Below are positions 39,568 to 48,950 of a stretch of 64,000 bases of DNA, one piece after another. The notes under the pieces were generated by a model. The model worked only from the letters and a program-made list of their open reading frames with translations, made no database searches and had not been told where the DNA came from. Within the stretch, counting starts at the first letter, position 1, and each line of letters begins with the position of its first letter. Origin of the DNA: Aromatoleum petrolei (GTDB lineage Bacteria > Pseudomonadota > Gammaproteobacteria > Burkholderiales > Rhodocyclaceae); assembly GCF_017894385.1 (NCBI RefSeq), contig NZ_CP059560.1, positions 5,030,501 through 5,094,500 on the forward strand. The letters run 5' to 3'. A program made the position numbers and the translations under genes.

Positions 39568-41523
39568 ATGATCGATCTTGAAAAAGCCTTTTCGCCCGAG
39601 GGTCCGCTCGCCGAGGCGATTCCGTCGTTTCGTCCGCGATCGCAGCAGCTCGAGATGGCCCGCCTGATTGCCGATGCGTTGCGGGAGAATCGCGTCCTGG
39701 TGGCGGAAGCCGGCACCGGTACCGGGAAGACATTTGCCTATCTCGTGCCCGCCCTCCTGTCGGGCGGAAAGGTGATCCTCTCCACCGGGACGAAGACGCT
39801 GCAGGACCAGTTGTTCAATCGCGACCTTCCGACCATCCGGGCTGCGCTGAAAGTCCCCGTCACGATCGCGCTGCTGAAGGGACGCGCGAATTACGTGTGT
39901 CCCTATCACCTGGCGCGCAACGAGCGCGAGGGGCGATTCCTCACGGCGCAGGACGCAGCGGACCTGCGCACGATCGCGCGCTTCGCCAAGATCACGCAGA
40001 GCGGCGACAAGGCCGAATGCAGCGAAGTGCGCGAGGATTCGCCCGCCTGGTTTGCCGCGACTTCCACGCGTGACAATTGTCTGGGGCAGGAGTGCCCCGA
40101 CGTGAAGGAATGCTTCGTGCTGTCAGCGCGGCGCGCGGCGATGGATTCCGACGTGGTGGTCGTGAATCACCATCTTTTCTTCGCCGACGTGATGCTGCGC
40201 GACGAGGGCATGGGGGAACTGCTACCGTCCTGCAATGCGGTGATTTTCGACGAGGCCCACCAACTTCCCGAAACGGCGAGCCTGTTCTTCGGCGAGAGCG
40301 TGTCGACGGCACAAATTCTCGAACTCGCGCGCGACACCCGCTCCGAGACGCTCGCCGGCGCACGCGACTGCCGGGAACTCATAGACGCCACCCGCGCGCT
40401 CGAGAAGGCGGCTCGCGATTTCCGGCTGGCTTTTGGAAGCGAACCTGCGCGGCTGTCGGCGGCACAGGCCGTCGCACTGCCGGATTTCAACAAGAGCCTC
40501 GACGCTCTTAATGCCGAGATCGATGCCTTCGCGGCGGTGCTCGAAACCCAGGCCGAACGCAGCGAAGGGCTCGCGAACTGCCTGCGCCGCACGGCCGAGA
40601 TCGGCGAGCGGCTGGTCCGCTGGCGCTCGCCAGACGCGGGCGAATTCATCCGCTGGGTGGAGGTGTTCCAGCTCTCCGCAGCGCTCAACGCGACCCCGCT
40701 ACATATCTCGGGCGTCTTCCGGCGCCAGCTCGAAAGCCATCCGCGGGCGTGGATTTTCACCTCGGCGACGCTGGCCGTGGGGCAGAATTTCGCCCACTAC
40801 TGCAACGAAATGGGCTTAAGCTGGATCGACCCGCCGCCGGTCACGGCCGTGTGGGGGAGCCCCTTCGACTACGCCAAGCAGGCGCTGCTGTACGCACCGG
40901 CCGCGATGCCCGATCCGAACCACCCCGACTATGCCGAGGCCGTCGCGCGCATCGCCTTGCCCCTGATTCGCGCCGCGCGCGGACGAACCTTCGTGCTTTG
41001 CACCTCTCTGCGCGCGATGAAGCGCATTCACGCACTGATATCGGAGGGGCTCGAACGCGCGGGAGACGAATTGCCGCTATTGCTGCAGGGAGAAGGATCG
41101 CGCTCCGAGCTCCTCGACCGCTTTCGGCGCATGGGGAACGCGGTGCTCGTGGCGAGCCAGAGCTTCTGGGAGGGCGTCGACGTGCCCGGTGACGCGCTGT
41201 CGGTGGTCGTCATCGACAAGTTGCCTTTCGCGCCGCCCGATGACCCCGTGCTCGCCGCGCGGGTGGAGCATCTGCAGAAGAGCGGGCACAATCCGTTCAT
41301 GCACTATCAGTTGCCGCGTGCGGTGATCAACATGAAACAGGGGGCAGGGCGCCTGATTCGCAGTGAGCGCGATCTTGGCGTGCTGTGCATCTGCGATCCG
41401 CGGATGATCGAAAAGCAGTACGGCAAGATCGTCTGGCGGAGTTTGCCGCCGATGCGACGCACGCGCGCCGAAGCGGACGCCGTCGCATTCCTGGAACAGC
41501 TCCCGCCACCTCGCGGGGCCTGA
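39568..41523 (+). CDS. DinG/YoaA-family ATP-dependent DNA helicase
   Basis: A 651-residue superfamily 2 helicase related to XPD. Walker A is EAGTGTGKTFAY, and the DEAH box is FDEAHQ. The cysteines for the [4Fe-4S] domain appear between them (NYVCPYHL, NCLGQECPDVKECF). C-terminal motifs V-VI lie in VASQSFWEGVDVPGD and NMKQGAGRLIRSERD. DinG-type helicases unwind 5'-3' and resolve R-loops or structured DNA. YoaA is the nearer E. coli match by length (636). Confidence 0.92.
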   Translation: MIDLEKAFSPEGPLAEAIPSFRPRSQQLEMARLIADALRENRVLVAEAGTGTGKTFAYLVPALLSGGKVILSTGTKTLQDQLFNRDLPTIRAALKVPVTIALLKGRANYVCPYHLARNEREGRFLTAQDAADLRTIARFAKITQSGDKAECSEVREDSPAWFAATSTRDNCLGQECPDVKECFVLSARRAAMDSDVVVVNHHLFFADVMLRDEGMGELLPSCNAVIFDEAHQLPETASLFFGESVSTAQILELARDTRSETLAGARDCRELIDATRALEKAARDFRLAFGSEPARLSAAQAVALPDFNKSLDALNAEIDAFAAVLETQAERSEGLANCLRRTAEIGERLVRWRSPDAGEFIRWVEVFQLSAALNATPLHISGVFRRQLESHPRAWIFTSATLAVGQNFAHYCNEMGLSWIDPPPVTAVWGSPFDYAKQALLYAPAAMPDPNHPDYAEAVARIALPLIRAARGRTFVLCTSLRAMKRIHALISEGLERAGDELPLLLQGEGSRSELLDRFRRMGNAVLVASQSFWEGVDVPGDALSVVVIDKLPFAPPDDPVLAARVEHLQKSGHNPFMHYQLPRAVINMKQGAGRLIRSERDLGVLCICDPRMIEKQYGKIVWRSLPPMRRTRAEADAVAFLEQLPPPRGA

Positions 41524-41547
41524 TTTGCCATTCATCACGGAGCGCCA

Positions 41548-42882
41548 ATGACCGCGCCATCGGCACTTGCGACAGATCCGCTGATCCGGGCGATCGCGGA
41601 GGGCGACTGCGAGGACATCGTCGAACGCATGAATCGCGGCTGCCAGTGCGTTTCGCTGGATCATGCGCGGCTGAAGGCAGAGCTCGAACGCGATCCGCGC
41701 GACGGCGCATTGCTCGCAACGATCAATGCGACCCGGCCCCACCTTTTTGCCGATTCGGTCGCATTCGTCGCCGAGCGGCACCTCGATGCGGCGGCTTCAC
41801 TCGTCGAGGCAGTCGAGTGCGTCATCAAGTTGCCAGGCTGGCAGTCCGCCGTGCTGTCGCACGCCCCCGCCACCGCGCGCATTCCCTGTGCGGCGAGCGG
41901 AGTGTTTCTCGGCTTCGATTTCCACCTCGGGGCAGACGGCCCGCGCCTCATCGAAATCAACACCAATGCCGGCGGCGGACTGCTGAACGTCGCGCTCGCG
42001 CGTGCTCAGCGCGCGTGCTGCGCGGAAGTGGTGCCGCTGGCGGCGCGGGGTCTGGGAGACCCCGAACGAGCCTTTTTCGAGATGTTCGTTTCGGAGTGGA
42101 GAGCCGTCCGCGGCGACGCGCCGCTGCGAACCGTCGCGATCGTTGATCGCGACCCGCAGAGCCAGTATCTCCTTCCCGAGTTCCTGCTCTTCCAGCGATT
42201 GTTCGAGCGCCACGGACTGAAGGCGTGGATCTGTGATCCCGCCGCACTGCAATTCGTCGACGGGCGACTCCTGCTCGACGGCGAAGAAGTGGACCTCGTG
42301 TATAACCGGCTCACCGACTTCAGCCTCGACGAGCCCGCGTCAGCCGCACTCGCGGTGGCCTGGCAGTCGCAAGCAGCGTTGATCACGCCACACCCGCGCG
42401 CGCACGCACTATATGCGGACAAGGGAAACCTCGCACTGCTGTGCGACGACGAATTCCTGCAGTCGCTGGGTATCGACGCCACTACACGTAGCATCCTCGT
42501 GCAAGGCATCCCGCGCACCGTGCGGGTACGTGCGGAGGATGGCGATTCCTTGTGGAAGAACCGGCGTGACCTGTTCTTCAAGCCGGCAACGGGGTATGGC
42601 AGCAGGGCTGCGTACCGTGGCGACAAGCTGACACGCAGCGTATTCGCGAACATCCTCGCTGGCGATTACATTGCCCAGGCGCTTGTACCCCCGAGCGCGC
42701 GGCGCCTCTCCATTGAGGGTGTGGCCACTGATCTCAAGATGGACCTTCGGATCTATGCCTATCGTGGCACGGTCCAGTTGGCCGCAGCGCGCCTGTACCG
42801 CGGGCAGACGACCAACTTCCGCACGCCCGGGGGCGGTTTTGCAACGGTCGTTGCCTTGCCGTGCGCGCAGCGCGGCGCTTGA
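41548..42882 (+). CDS. Circularly permuted ATP-grasp-like protein, unknown substrate
   Basis: A 444-residue protein. It has ATP-grasp features in rearranged order. The metal-binding strand RLIEINTNAGGG (E136, N138, N140) comes first, followed by a Rossmann-like region (TVAIVDRDPQSQYLLPEF). The nucleotide-binding lysine and Gly loop FFKPATGYGSR (K345) come last, with KMDLRIYAYRG near the C-terminus. This permutation resembles glutathionylspermidine synthetase-type ligases. A carboxylate-amine ligase role is plausible but the substrate is unknown. ACGGAG precedes the ATG. Neighbours are a helicase and molybdenum cofactor genes. Confidence 0.7.
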   Translation: MTAPSALATDPLIRAIAEGDCEDIVERMNRGCQCVSLDHARLKAELERDPRDGALLATINATRPHLFADSVAFVAERHLDAAASLVEAVECVIKLPGWQSAVLSHAPATARIPCAASGVFLGFDFHLGADGPRLIEINTNAGGGLLNVALARAQRACCAEVVPLAARGLGDPERAFFEMFVSEWRAVRGDAPLRTVAIVDRDPQSQYLLPEFLLFQRLFERHGLKAWICDPAALQFVDGRLLLDGEEVDLVYNRLTDFSLDEPASAALAVAWQSQAALITPHPRAHALYADKGNLALLCDDEFLQSLGIDATTRSILVQGIPRTVRVRAEDGDSLWKNRRDLFFKPATGYGSRAAYRGDKLTRSVFANILAGDYIAQALVPPSARRLSIEGVATDLKMDLRIYAYRGTVQLAAARLYRGQTTNFRTPGGGFATVVALPCAQRGA

Positions 42883-42920
42883 GTTATTCTTCCCTTCTCC
42901 CCACGGAAGACACCAACACG

Positions 42921-43421
42921 ATGATCGTATTCGGTATCGCCGGCTGGTCCGGCTCGGGCAAGACCACCCTGATCGAAAAGCTCATTCCCGGCTTCAATGC
43001 CCGGCGGCTGTCCGTGTCGGTGATCAAGCACGCCCATCACGGGTTCGATCTCGACAAACCCGGCAAGGACTCGTATCGTCACCGGGAAGCAGGCGCGAGC
43101 CAGGTACTGATGCTGTCCAACGACCGCTGGGTATTGATGCATGAGCTGCGAGGGGCAGCCGAGCCGACGCTGGACGAGCAACTGCGCGTCCTGTCGCCGT
43201 GCGATGTGGTCCTCATAGAGGGCTTCAAGGCCGCGCCGGTGCCGAAGGTCGAGGTCCATCGCCCGGCGCATGGCAAGCCCCCCCTGTGGCAGGAGAATCC
43301 GCACGTCGTCGCGGTCGCGGCAGACGTCCCGCTGGAGTGCCCCTTGCCCCTCCTACCGCTTAACGAGCCGGACAAGATCGTCCAATTCATTCTCGACTAT
43401 TCGTCCCGCCATGAATCCTGA
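42921..43421 (+). CDS. mobB: Molybdopterin-guanine dinucleotide biosynthesis protein MobB
   Basis: A 166-residue P-loop GTPase-like adaptor. Walker A is GWSGSGKTTLIEK, followed by the conserved KHAHHGFDLDKPGKDS and VLIEGFK. It assists MobA in attaching GMP to molybdopterin. ATG at 42921 opens the domain directly. The stop overlaps the moeA start by 11 bases. No mobA gene is in the window. Confidence 0.94.
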   Translation: MIVFGIAGWSGSGKTTLIEKLIPGFNARRLSVSVIKHAHHGFDLDKPGKDSYRHREAGASQVLMLSNDRWVLMHELRGAAEPTLDEQLRVLSPCDVVLIEGFKAAPVPKVEVHRPAHGKPPLWQENPHVVAVAADVPLECPLPLLPLNEPDKIVQFILDYSSRHES

Positions 43422-44616
43422 CATGCTGCCGTTCGACGAAGCGCTTTCGAGCCTGCTGGCGAAAGCCCGGCCAATCCGAGACCTGGAGATGGTCGATACG
43501 CTCGTGGCACACGGCCGCGTGCTGGCTGCCGACGTTCGCTCGCCGATCTCGGTACCCGCGCTCGACACATCGATGATGGACGGCTACGCGGTGCGCACAT
43601 GCGACGTGACCGCTGCGGGAACGCGCCTGCCGGTATCTCAACGGATACCCGCCGGCAGCGTGGGCACGGCGCTGCAGCCCGGTACTGCGGCACGCATTTT
43701 TACCGGCGCTCCCTTGCCTCCCGGAGCGGACGCTGTGGTCATGCAGGAGCTGTGCGAGCATGCCGGCGACGAGGTGATCATCAACCACGTCCCGCGCGCC
43801 GCAGAGGCGATGCGCGCCGCCGGCAGCGAAATCGCAACCGGTGACGTGATCCTGCCTGCGGCGACCCGCATGCGTGCCCAGGAAATCGGGCTTGCCGCAT
43901 CGGTCGGCATCGCCCAGCTGGCCGTCGTGCGCCGGATGCAGGTTGCGCTGTTTTCCACCGGCGACGAGCTCGTCATGCCGGGCGAAGCCTTGCCCCCCGG
44001 CGGCGTTTACAACTCGAACCGCTTTCAGCTGCGGGTGCTGCTCGAACAGCTGGGTTGCGCCGTGACCGATTTCGGTATCGTTCCCGACCGGCTGGACGCA
44101 ACGCGTGCCGTGTTGCGCCAGGCCGCCCAAGGGCACGACCTGATCCTCACCAGCGGCGGCGTATCGGTCGGCGAGGAGGATCATGTCAAACCTGCGGTGC
44201 AGGCCGAAGGCTCGCTGGAGCTGTGGAAGATTGCGATGAAGCCGGGCAAGCCGCTTGCCTACGGCCACGTGGGCGCCACGGCCTTCATCGGCCTGCCGGG
44301 CAATCCCGTGTCCAGCTTCGTCACCTTCCTGCTGATGGTGCGCCCCTTCGTCCTCGCAACGCAGGGGGCTGCGTCGGCACTTCCCAAGGCACTCACGCTG
44401 CGCGCCGACTTCGATTGGCCGCGCCCCGACCGGCGGCGCGAATTCCTTCGCGCGCGCATCAACGATTCGGGGGGCGTGGAGATCCACGGCAACCAGGGCG
44501 CGGCAGCCTTGTCATCCATCGTGTGGGCCGAGGGACTCGCGGACGTGCCAGCCGAAACGCCTGTCCGAAAAGGTGAGATGATCCGTTTTCTCCCCTACGG
44601 CGAACTGCTTTGCTGA
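43411..44616 (+). CDS. moeA: Molybdopterin molybdenumtransferase
   Basis: A 401-residue enzyme that inserts molybdate into adenylated molybdopterin. Family motifs are PALDTSMMDGYAVR, FTGAPLPPGAD, STGDELV, ILTSGGVSVGEEDHVK and GLPGNPVSSF. The four-domain length matches E. coli MoeA (411). Its start lies within the end of mobB. Confidence 0.96.
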   Translation: MNPDMLPFDEALSSLLAKARPIRDLEMVDTLVAHGRVLAADVRSPISVPALDTSMMDGYAVRTCDVTAAGTRLPVSQRIPAGSVGTALQPGTAARIFTGAPLPPGADAVVMQELCEHAGDEVIINHVPRAAEAMRAAGSEIATGDVILPAATRMRAQEIGLAASVGIAQLAVVRRMQVALFSTGDELVMPGEALPPGGVYNSNRFQLRVLLEQLGCAVTDFGIVPDRLDATRAVLRQAAQGHDLILTSGGVSVGEEDHVKPAVQAEGSLELWKIAMKPGKPLAYGHVGATAFIGLPGNPVSSFVTFLLMVRPFVLATQGAASALPKALTLRADFDWPRPDRRREFLRARINDSGGVEIHGNQGAAALSSIVWAEGLADVPAETPVRKGEMIRFLPYGELLC

Positions 44617-44620
44617 AACC

Positions 44621-44875
44621 ATGACCGTCAAGATCCTGTATTTCGCATCACTCAAGGAAGCGCTCGGCTGCACCGAGGAGAGCTTCGTTCTACCATCCGG
44701 CGTATCGACCGTCGGCGAACTGCGCGCCTTTCTCGCCGAGCGCGGCGAAAAATGGAAGGCGCTTGGCGAAGGGCGCAACGTCCGTGCCGCACGCAACCAG
44801 CGCATGGCAGCACCGGCCGACCCCGTCTTGCCCGGCGACGAGATCGCCTTCTTTCCCCCGGTTACCGGAGGCTGA
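44621..44875 (+). CDS. moaD: Molybdopterin synthase sulfur-carrier subunit
   Basis: An 84-residue ubiquitin-like protein that carries sulfur as a C-terminal thiocarboxylate. The essential C-terminal Gly-Gly is present (FFPPVTGG). It begins four bases after the moeA stop and is followed three bases later by moaE, its partner. Confidence 0.95.
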   Translation: MTVKILYFASLKEALGCTEESFVLPSGVSTVGELRAFLAERGEKWKALGEGRNVRAARNQRMAAPADPVLPGDEIAFFPPVTGG

Positions 44876-44878
44876 ATC

Positions 44879-45340
44879 ATGACGGTGAGCGTGCAGGCGG
44901 AAGACTTCGACGTCGCGGCGGAGATCGCCGCCCTTTCGGCCGGGCGCAACGAGGTCGGTGCGATAGCGACCTTCCTCGGCCTGGTGCGTGACGTGAGCGG
45001 CGGCTCGAACGTCGCTGCGATGACGCTCGAGCATTATCCGGGAATGACCGAGAAATCCCTGGAGGAGATCATCGAGCAAGCGTGTGCGCGCTGGTCGCTG
45101 TATGGCGTCAGGGTGATCCATCGTTTCGGGCGACTGGAACCCGGCGACCGCATCGTCTTTGTCGGCGTCGCCGGCGCCCACCGCGGCGAGGCCTTCGCCG
45201 CCTGCGAATTCATCATGGACTACCTGAAGACGCGCGCGCCGTTCTGGAAACTCGAAGAGACTCCCGAAGGCGCACGCTGGGTCGACGCCCGTGACAGCGA
45301 CGACTCCGCGGCCGCGCGCTGGGAACAGGGCGGCCGCTAG
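44879..45340 (+). CDS. moaE: Molybdopterin synthase catalytic subunit
   Basis: A 153-residue subunit that converts cyclic pyranopterin monophosphate to molybdopterin using MoaD thiocarboxylate. Catalytic lysines are in DYLKTRAPFWKLEE, with conserved HRFGRLEPGD and GAHRGEAF. GGAGG lies at the end of moaD. The terminator right after ends this mobB-moeA-moaD-moaE set; moaA and moaC are not in the window. Confidence 0.96.
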   Translation: MTVSVQAEDFDVAAEIAALSAGRNEVGAIATFLGLVRDVSGGSNVAAMTLEHYPGMTEKSLEEIIEQACARWSLYGVRVIHRFGRLEPGDRIVFVGVAGAHRGEAFAACEFIMDYLKTRAPFWKLEETPEGARWVDARDSDDSAAARWEQGGR

Positions 45341-45363
45341 GCTGCAGGCTCGCTACCCTGAAA

Positions 45364-45392
45364 TGAAAACGGCGCCCTCGGGCGCCGTTTTG
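45364..45392. terminator. Bidirectional terminator between moaE and the phasin gene
   Basis: A stem AACGGCGCC / GGCGCCGTT with a short loop, A run on the left and T run on the right, between convergent genes. Confidence 0.88.
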
Positions 45393-45408
45393 CATGTAGA
45401 GGGCCGGA

Positions 45409-45912
45409 TTACTTCTTGCCCTTGCCTTGCTGGGTGAACATCTGGAAGGCCTCGGTCGAGGCGCGGCTCATCTGTTCGAAGGCAGCGCGCGTGGTGTCCA
45501 TCGCGTTCTGGATTGCAGACATGGCGTTCTGATCGGTGATCGGCATGCCTGTGAACATCTTCTGCATCGATTCGAACACGTCCTTGCTACCACTCGACAG
45601 CTGCTCGCCCACCAGTTTGCCAACCTCGGCCTGGGTGCGACTGGCCAGCTCTGCCATTTCGCGAGCGCAGGCGAGCATCTTCTCGGTCGCGCTCTGAGTG
45701 TAGTGCGAACGCAGCTCCAGAACTTCCTTGGGATCCTTTGCGGAGGAGAGCGCCTTCGCGTTCTGCACGCCCTCTTCGAAGAGGCTCTTCGCGGTCTCGA
45801 CCTGCAGTTCCATGATGCGCTGCGAGTTCTCGATCGACATCTGAGCGAGGCGCATGGCCGCTTCGAAGTTCTTCTTCTGGATTTCGTTGAACTGTTCCTG
45901 CTTGATCGCCAT
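45409..45912 (-). CDS. phaP: Phasin family protein
   Basis: A 167-residue amphipathic helical protein that coats polyhydroxyalkanoate granules. The pattern EIQKKNFEAAMRLAQMSIENSQRIMELQ and QVETAKSLFEEG (each read in short parts) is typical of the PhaP/phasin_2 family. The ATG at 45912 has a strong GGAGGA ribosome site. A PhaR-type palindrome lies about 130 bases upstream, supporting granule-linked regulation. Presence implies the organism stores polyhydroxybutyrate. Confidence 0.92.
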   Translation of the reverse strand: MAIKQEQFNEIQKKNFEAAMRLAQMSIENSQRIMELQVETAKSLFEEGVQNAKALSSAKDPKEVLELRSHYTQSATEKMLACAREMAELASRTQAEVGKLVGEQLSSGSKDVFESMQKMFTGMPITDQNAMSAIQNAMDTTRAAFEQMSRASTEAFQMFTQQGKGKK

Positions 45913-46038
45913 GTTCTTCCTCCACGAGCGCTGAAAAGTTGTCGAGGCTTCGATGCCCCTCATGAATTCTTTCAACATAGCACGTTGGCGAAAAACCGCC
46001 GCACCTGTGAAAGCTTATCGATAGTATTTGAACACGGA

Positions 46039-46053
46039 TGCTGCAATGCAGCA
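46039..46053. promoter_or_regulatory. PhaR-type operator upstream of the phasin gene
   Basis: TGCTGCAATGCAGCA is a perfect 7-1-7 palindrome that contains CTGC-N3-GCAG, the published PhaR recognition pattern in Paracoccus. PhaR represses phasin genes until polymer is present. The site is 127 bases upstream of the phasin start, within the divergent region shared with clpB. Confidence 0.65.
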
Positions 46054-46127
46054 AGCACCGAGTGCCGAGTTTGGACGCATGCGCCGCGCCGTCACCACGA
46101 ATGTGAGCGTATCCCGATGGTTTGAAG

Positions 46128-46155
46128 GTTGAATTGCGTGCAGCAAGCCCCATAT
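46128..46155 (+). promoter_or_regulatory. Sigma-32 heat-shock promoter of clpB
   Basis: GTTGAAT and CCCCATAT separated by 13 bases closely match the RpoH consensus (CTTGAAA, CCCCATNT). Initiation near 46162 would leave a ~30-base leader before the chosen clpB ATG. Confidence 0.75.
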
Positions 46156-46191
46156 CACAGGTCAACCCCAATCGGACAAAGGATGGCCGAC

Positions 46192-48771
46192 ATGCGCTTC
46201 GAAAAGCTCACCACAAAATTCCAGCAGGCCCTCTCAGATGCTCAGAGCGTCGCGGTCGGAGGCGATCAGCAGTTCATTGAGCCCGTGCATCTGCTCGTCG
46301 CGATGTTGGGCCAGGACGATGGCGGCACCGTTTCGCTCCTGCAGCGCGCCGGCGTGAATGTGCCGCCGCTCAAGACCGCACTCGACAAGTTGCTGACCCG
46401 CCTGCCGAAGGTGGAAGGATATGGAGGCGAGGTACAGATCGGTCGCGATCTCTCCAACCTGCTGAACGTCGCCGACCGTGAGGCACAGAAGCGTGGCGAT
46501 CAGTTCATCGCGAGCGAGATGTTCCTGCTCGCCTTGTGTGAGGACAAGGGCGAGACCGGCCGCCTGCTCAAGGAGCACGGACTGTCACGCAAGCCGCTGG
46601 AAGCCGCCATCGAGGCGGTGCGTGGCGGCGCGTCCGTAGGCAGCCAGGATGCGGAGGGCCAGCGCGAGTCGCTGAAGAAATATTGCCTTGATCTGACCGA
46701 CCGCGCACGCGCCGGCAAACTGGATCCGGTCATCGGCCGCGACGACGAGATTCGACGCGCGATTCAGATCCTCCAGCGACGCACCAAGAATAACCCCGTC
46801 CTGATTGGCGAACCGGGCGTGGGCAAGACCGCGATCGTTGAGGGACTCGCCCAACGCATCGTCAACGATGAGGTGCCCGAAACCCTCAAGGGCAAGCGCG
46901 TGCTCTCGCTCGACATGGCTGCACTGCTCGCGGGAGCAAAGTACCGGGGCGAGTTCGAGGAGCGCCTCAAGGCGGTGCTCAAGGAGATCGCCCAGGAAGA
47001 AGGGCGCATCATCGTCTTCATCGATGAAATCCATACCATGGTCGGCGCCGGCAAGGCCGAGGGTGCTATCGATGCGGGCAACATGCTGAAACCGGCCCTC
47101 GCACGCGGCGAACTGCACTGCATCGGCGCCACCACCCTCGACGAATACCGCAAGTACATCGAAAAGGATGCCGCCCTCGAACGCCGCTTCCAGAAGGTGC
47201 TCGTCGACGAGCCCTCGGTCGAATCCACCATCGCCATCCTGCGCGGACTGCAGGAAAAGTATGAGCTCCACCACGGCGTGGACATCACCGACCCCGCGAT
47301 CGTCGCGGCGGCCGAGCTGTCGCACCGCTACATCACCGACCGTTTCCTGCCCGACAAGGCGATCGACCTTATCGACGAGGCCGCGGCGCGGATCAAGATG
47401 GAGATCGACTCCAAGCCGGAAGCAATGGACAAGCTCGAACGCCGTCTCATCCAACTCAAGATCGAGCAGGAGGCGGTCAAGAGGGAAACCGACGAGGCTT
47501 CGCAGAAGCGGCTTGTCCTCATCCGCGACGAAATCGAGAAGCTCGAGCGCGAGTTCGCCAGCCTCGATGAGATCTGGCGCGCGGAGAAAGCGAGTGTGCA
47601 GGGTAGCCAGCACATCAAGGAAGAGATCGAGAAGCTGCGCGCCCAGATGGCCGAGATGCAGCGCAAAGGTCAGTACGACAAGCTCGCCGAGCTGCAGTAC
47701 GGCAAACTGCCGCAACTGGAGGCACAACTCAAGGCCGCCGAGACCGCGGGCAGCGGCGAGCGCAAGTTCAAGCTGCTGCGGACACAGGTCGGATCCGAAG
47801 AGATCGCCGAGGTCGTGTCGCGGGCAACCGGAATTCCGGTGAGCAAGATGATGCAGGGCGAACGCGAGAAGCTGCTGCAGATGGAATCGCGTCTGCATTC
47901 CCGGGTGGTCGGCCAGGACGAAGCCGTGCGGCTCGTTTCGGATGCGATCCGCCGCTCGCGTGCCGGCCTGTCGGACGAGAATCGCCCGTACGGTTCCTTC
48001 CTCTTCCTCGGCCCCACTGGCGTCGGCAAGACCGAACTCTGCAAAACCCTCGCCGAGTTCCTGTTCGACTCGGAGGAGCACCTGATCCGCATCGACATGA
48101 GCGAATTCATGGAGAAACATTCGGTTGCCCGCCTGATCGGCGCGCCTCCGGGCTACGTGGGTTACGAGGAAGGCGGCTATCTGACCGAGCAGGTGCGTCG
48201 CAAGCCCTACAGCGTCATTCTCTTCGACGAGGTCGAGAAGGCTCATCCGGACGTCTTCAACGTGCTACTGCAGGTGCTCGACGACGGGAGAATGACAGAC
48301 GGGCAGGGGCGCACGGTCGACTTCAAGAATACCGTGATCGTGATGACCTCCAACCTCGGCAGCCAGATGATCCAGCAGATGTCCGGCGATGACTACCAGG
48401 TCATCAAGCTCGCCGTCATGGCCGAGGTGAAGACTTTCTTCCGCCCCGAGTTCGTCAATCGCATCGACGAGGTAGTCGTCTTCCATGCGCTCGACGAAAA
48501 GCATATCGCGAGCATCGCCCGCATCCAGTTGCAGTATCTCGAAAAGCGCTTGGCGCGGCTGGATATGACGCTCGAGGTCAGCGACAGCGCCCTCGAGGAG
48601 CTTGCAACGGCCGGGTTCGATCCCGTATTCGGAGCACGGCCGCTCAAGCGCGCCATTCAGGAGCGGATCGAGAATCCGCTGGCGCGTGCGATCCTGGAGG
48701 GGCAATTTGCCGCGAAGGACAAGATCAAGGTCGGGGGCGAAGGAGGAAGCATCACTTTCGCAAAGGGATGA
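46192..48771 (+). CDS. clpB: ATP-dependent disaggregase ClpB
   Basis: An 859-residue AAA+ disaggregase working with DnaK. An N-terminal Clp repeat domain is followed by AAA-1 (Walker [14 protein letters not shown]), the coiled-coil M domain (~405-525) and AAA-2 ([21 protein letters not shown] pore loop). The start at 46192 ([11 protein letters not shown]) is chosen because AAAGGA lies nine bases upstream and it gives the usual length. A codon at 46183 is an alternative, while 46129 would precede the predicted transcription start. Confidence 0.97.
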   Translation: MRFEKLTTKFQQALSDAQSVAVGGDQQFIEPVHLLVAMLGQDDGGTVSLLQRAGVNVPPLKTALDKLLTRLPKVEGYGGEVQIGRDLSNLLNVADREAQKRGDQFIASEMFLLALCEDKGETGRLLKEHGLSRKPLEAAIEAVRGGASVGSQDAEGQRESLKKYCLDLTDRARAGKLDPVIGRDDEIRRAIQILQRRTKNNPVLIGEPGVGKTAIVEGLAQRIVNDEVPETLKGKRVLSLDMAALLAGAKYRGEFEERLKAVLKEIAQEEGRIIVFIDEIHTMVGAGKAEGAIDAGNMLKPALARGELHCIGATTLDEYRKYIEKDAALERRFQKVLVDEPSVESTIAILRGLQEKYELHHGVDITDPAIVAAAELSHRYITDRFLPDKAIDLIDEAAARIKMEIDSKPEAMDKLERRLIQLKIEQEAVKRETDEASQKRLVLIRDEIEKLEREFASLDEIWRAEKASVQGSQHIKEEIEKLRAQMAEMQRKGQYDKLAELQYGKLPQLEAQLKAAETAGSGERKFKLLRTQVGSEEIAEVVSRATGIPVSKMMQGEREKLLQMESRLHSRVVGQDEAVRLVSDAIRRSRAGLSDENRPYGSFLFLGPTGVGKTELCKTLAEFLFDSEEHLIRIDMSEFMEKHSVARLIGAPPGYVGYEEGGYLTEQVRRKPYSVILFDEVEKAHPDVFNVLLQVLDDGRMTDGQGRTVDFKNTVIVMTSNLGSQMIQQMSGDDYQVIKLAVMAEVKTFFRPEFVNRIDEVVVFHALDEKHIASIARIQLQYLEKRLARLDMTLEVSDSALEELATAGFDPVFGARPLKRAIQERIENPLARAILEGQFAAKDKIKVGGEGGSITFAKG

Positions 48772-48791
48772 GCGGGGCTCCGAGTGCCGTT

Positions 48792-48821
48792 GCGGGAGGG
48801 GCAAGGCCTCTCCCGCGCTTC
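48792..48821 (+). terminator. Hairpin after clpB
   Basis: An imperfect GC stem (GCGGGAGG / CCTCTCCCGC) 20 bases after clpB with only a weak T-rich tail. Possible terminator. Confidence 0.5.
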
Positions 48822-48950
48822 TGTACCACGCGGACAATCTCGATGCGGATCACGTTTGGTCCGCAGGCCCGCGCGATGCGATAATCCCTGCCCGATGCAG
48901 GCAACCGACACTGCCTTCGCTTACCCCCAGGGAATACACGGAACCCAACG

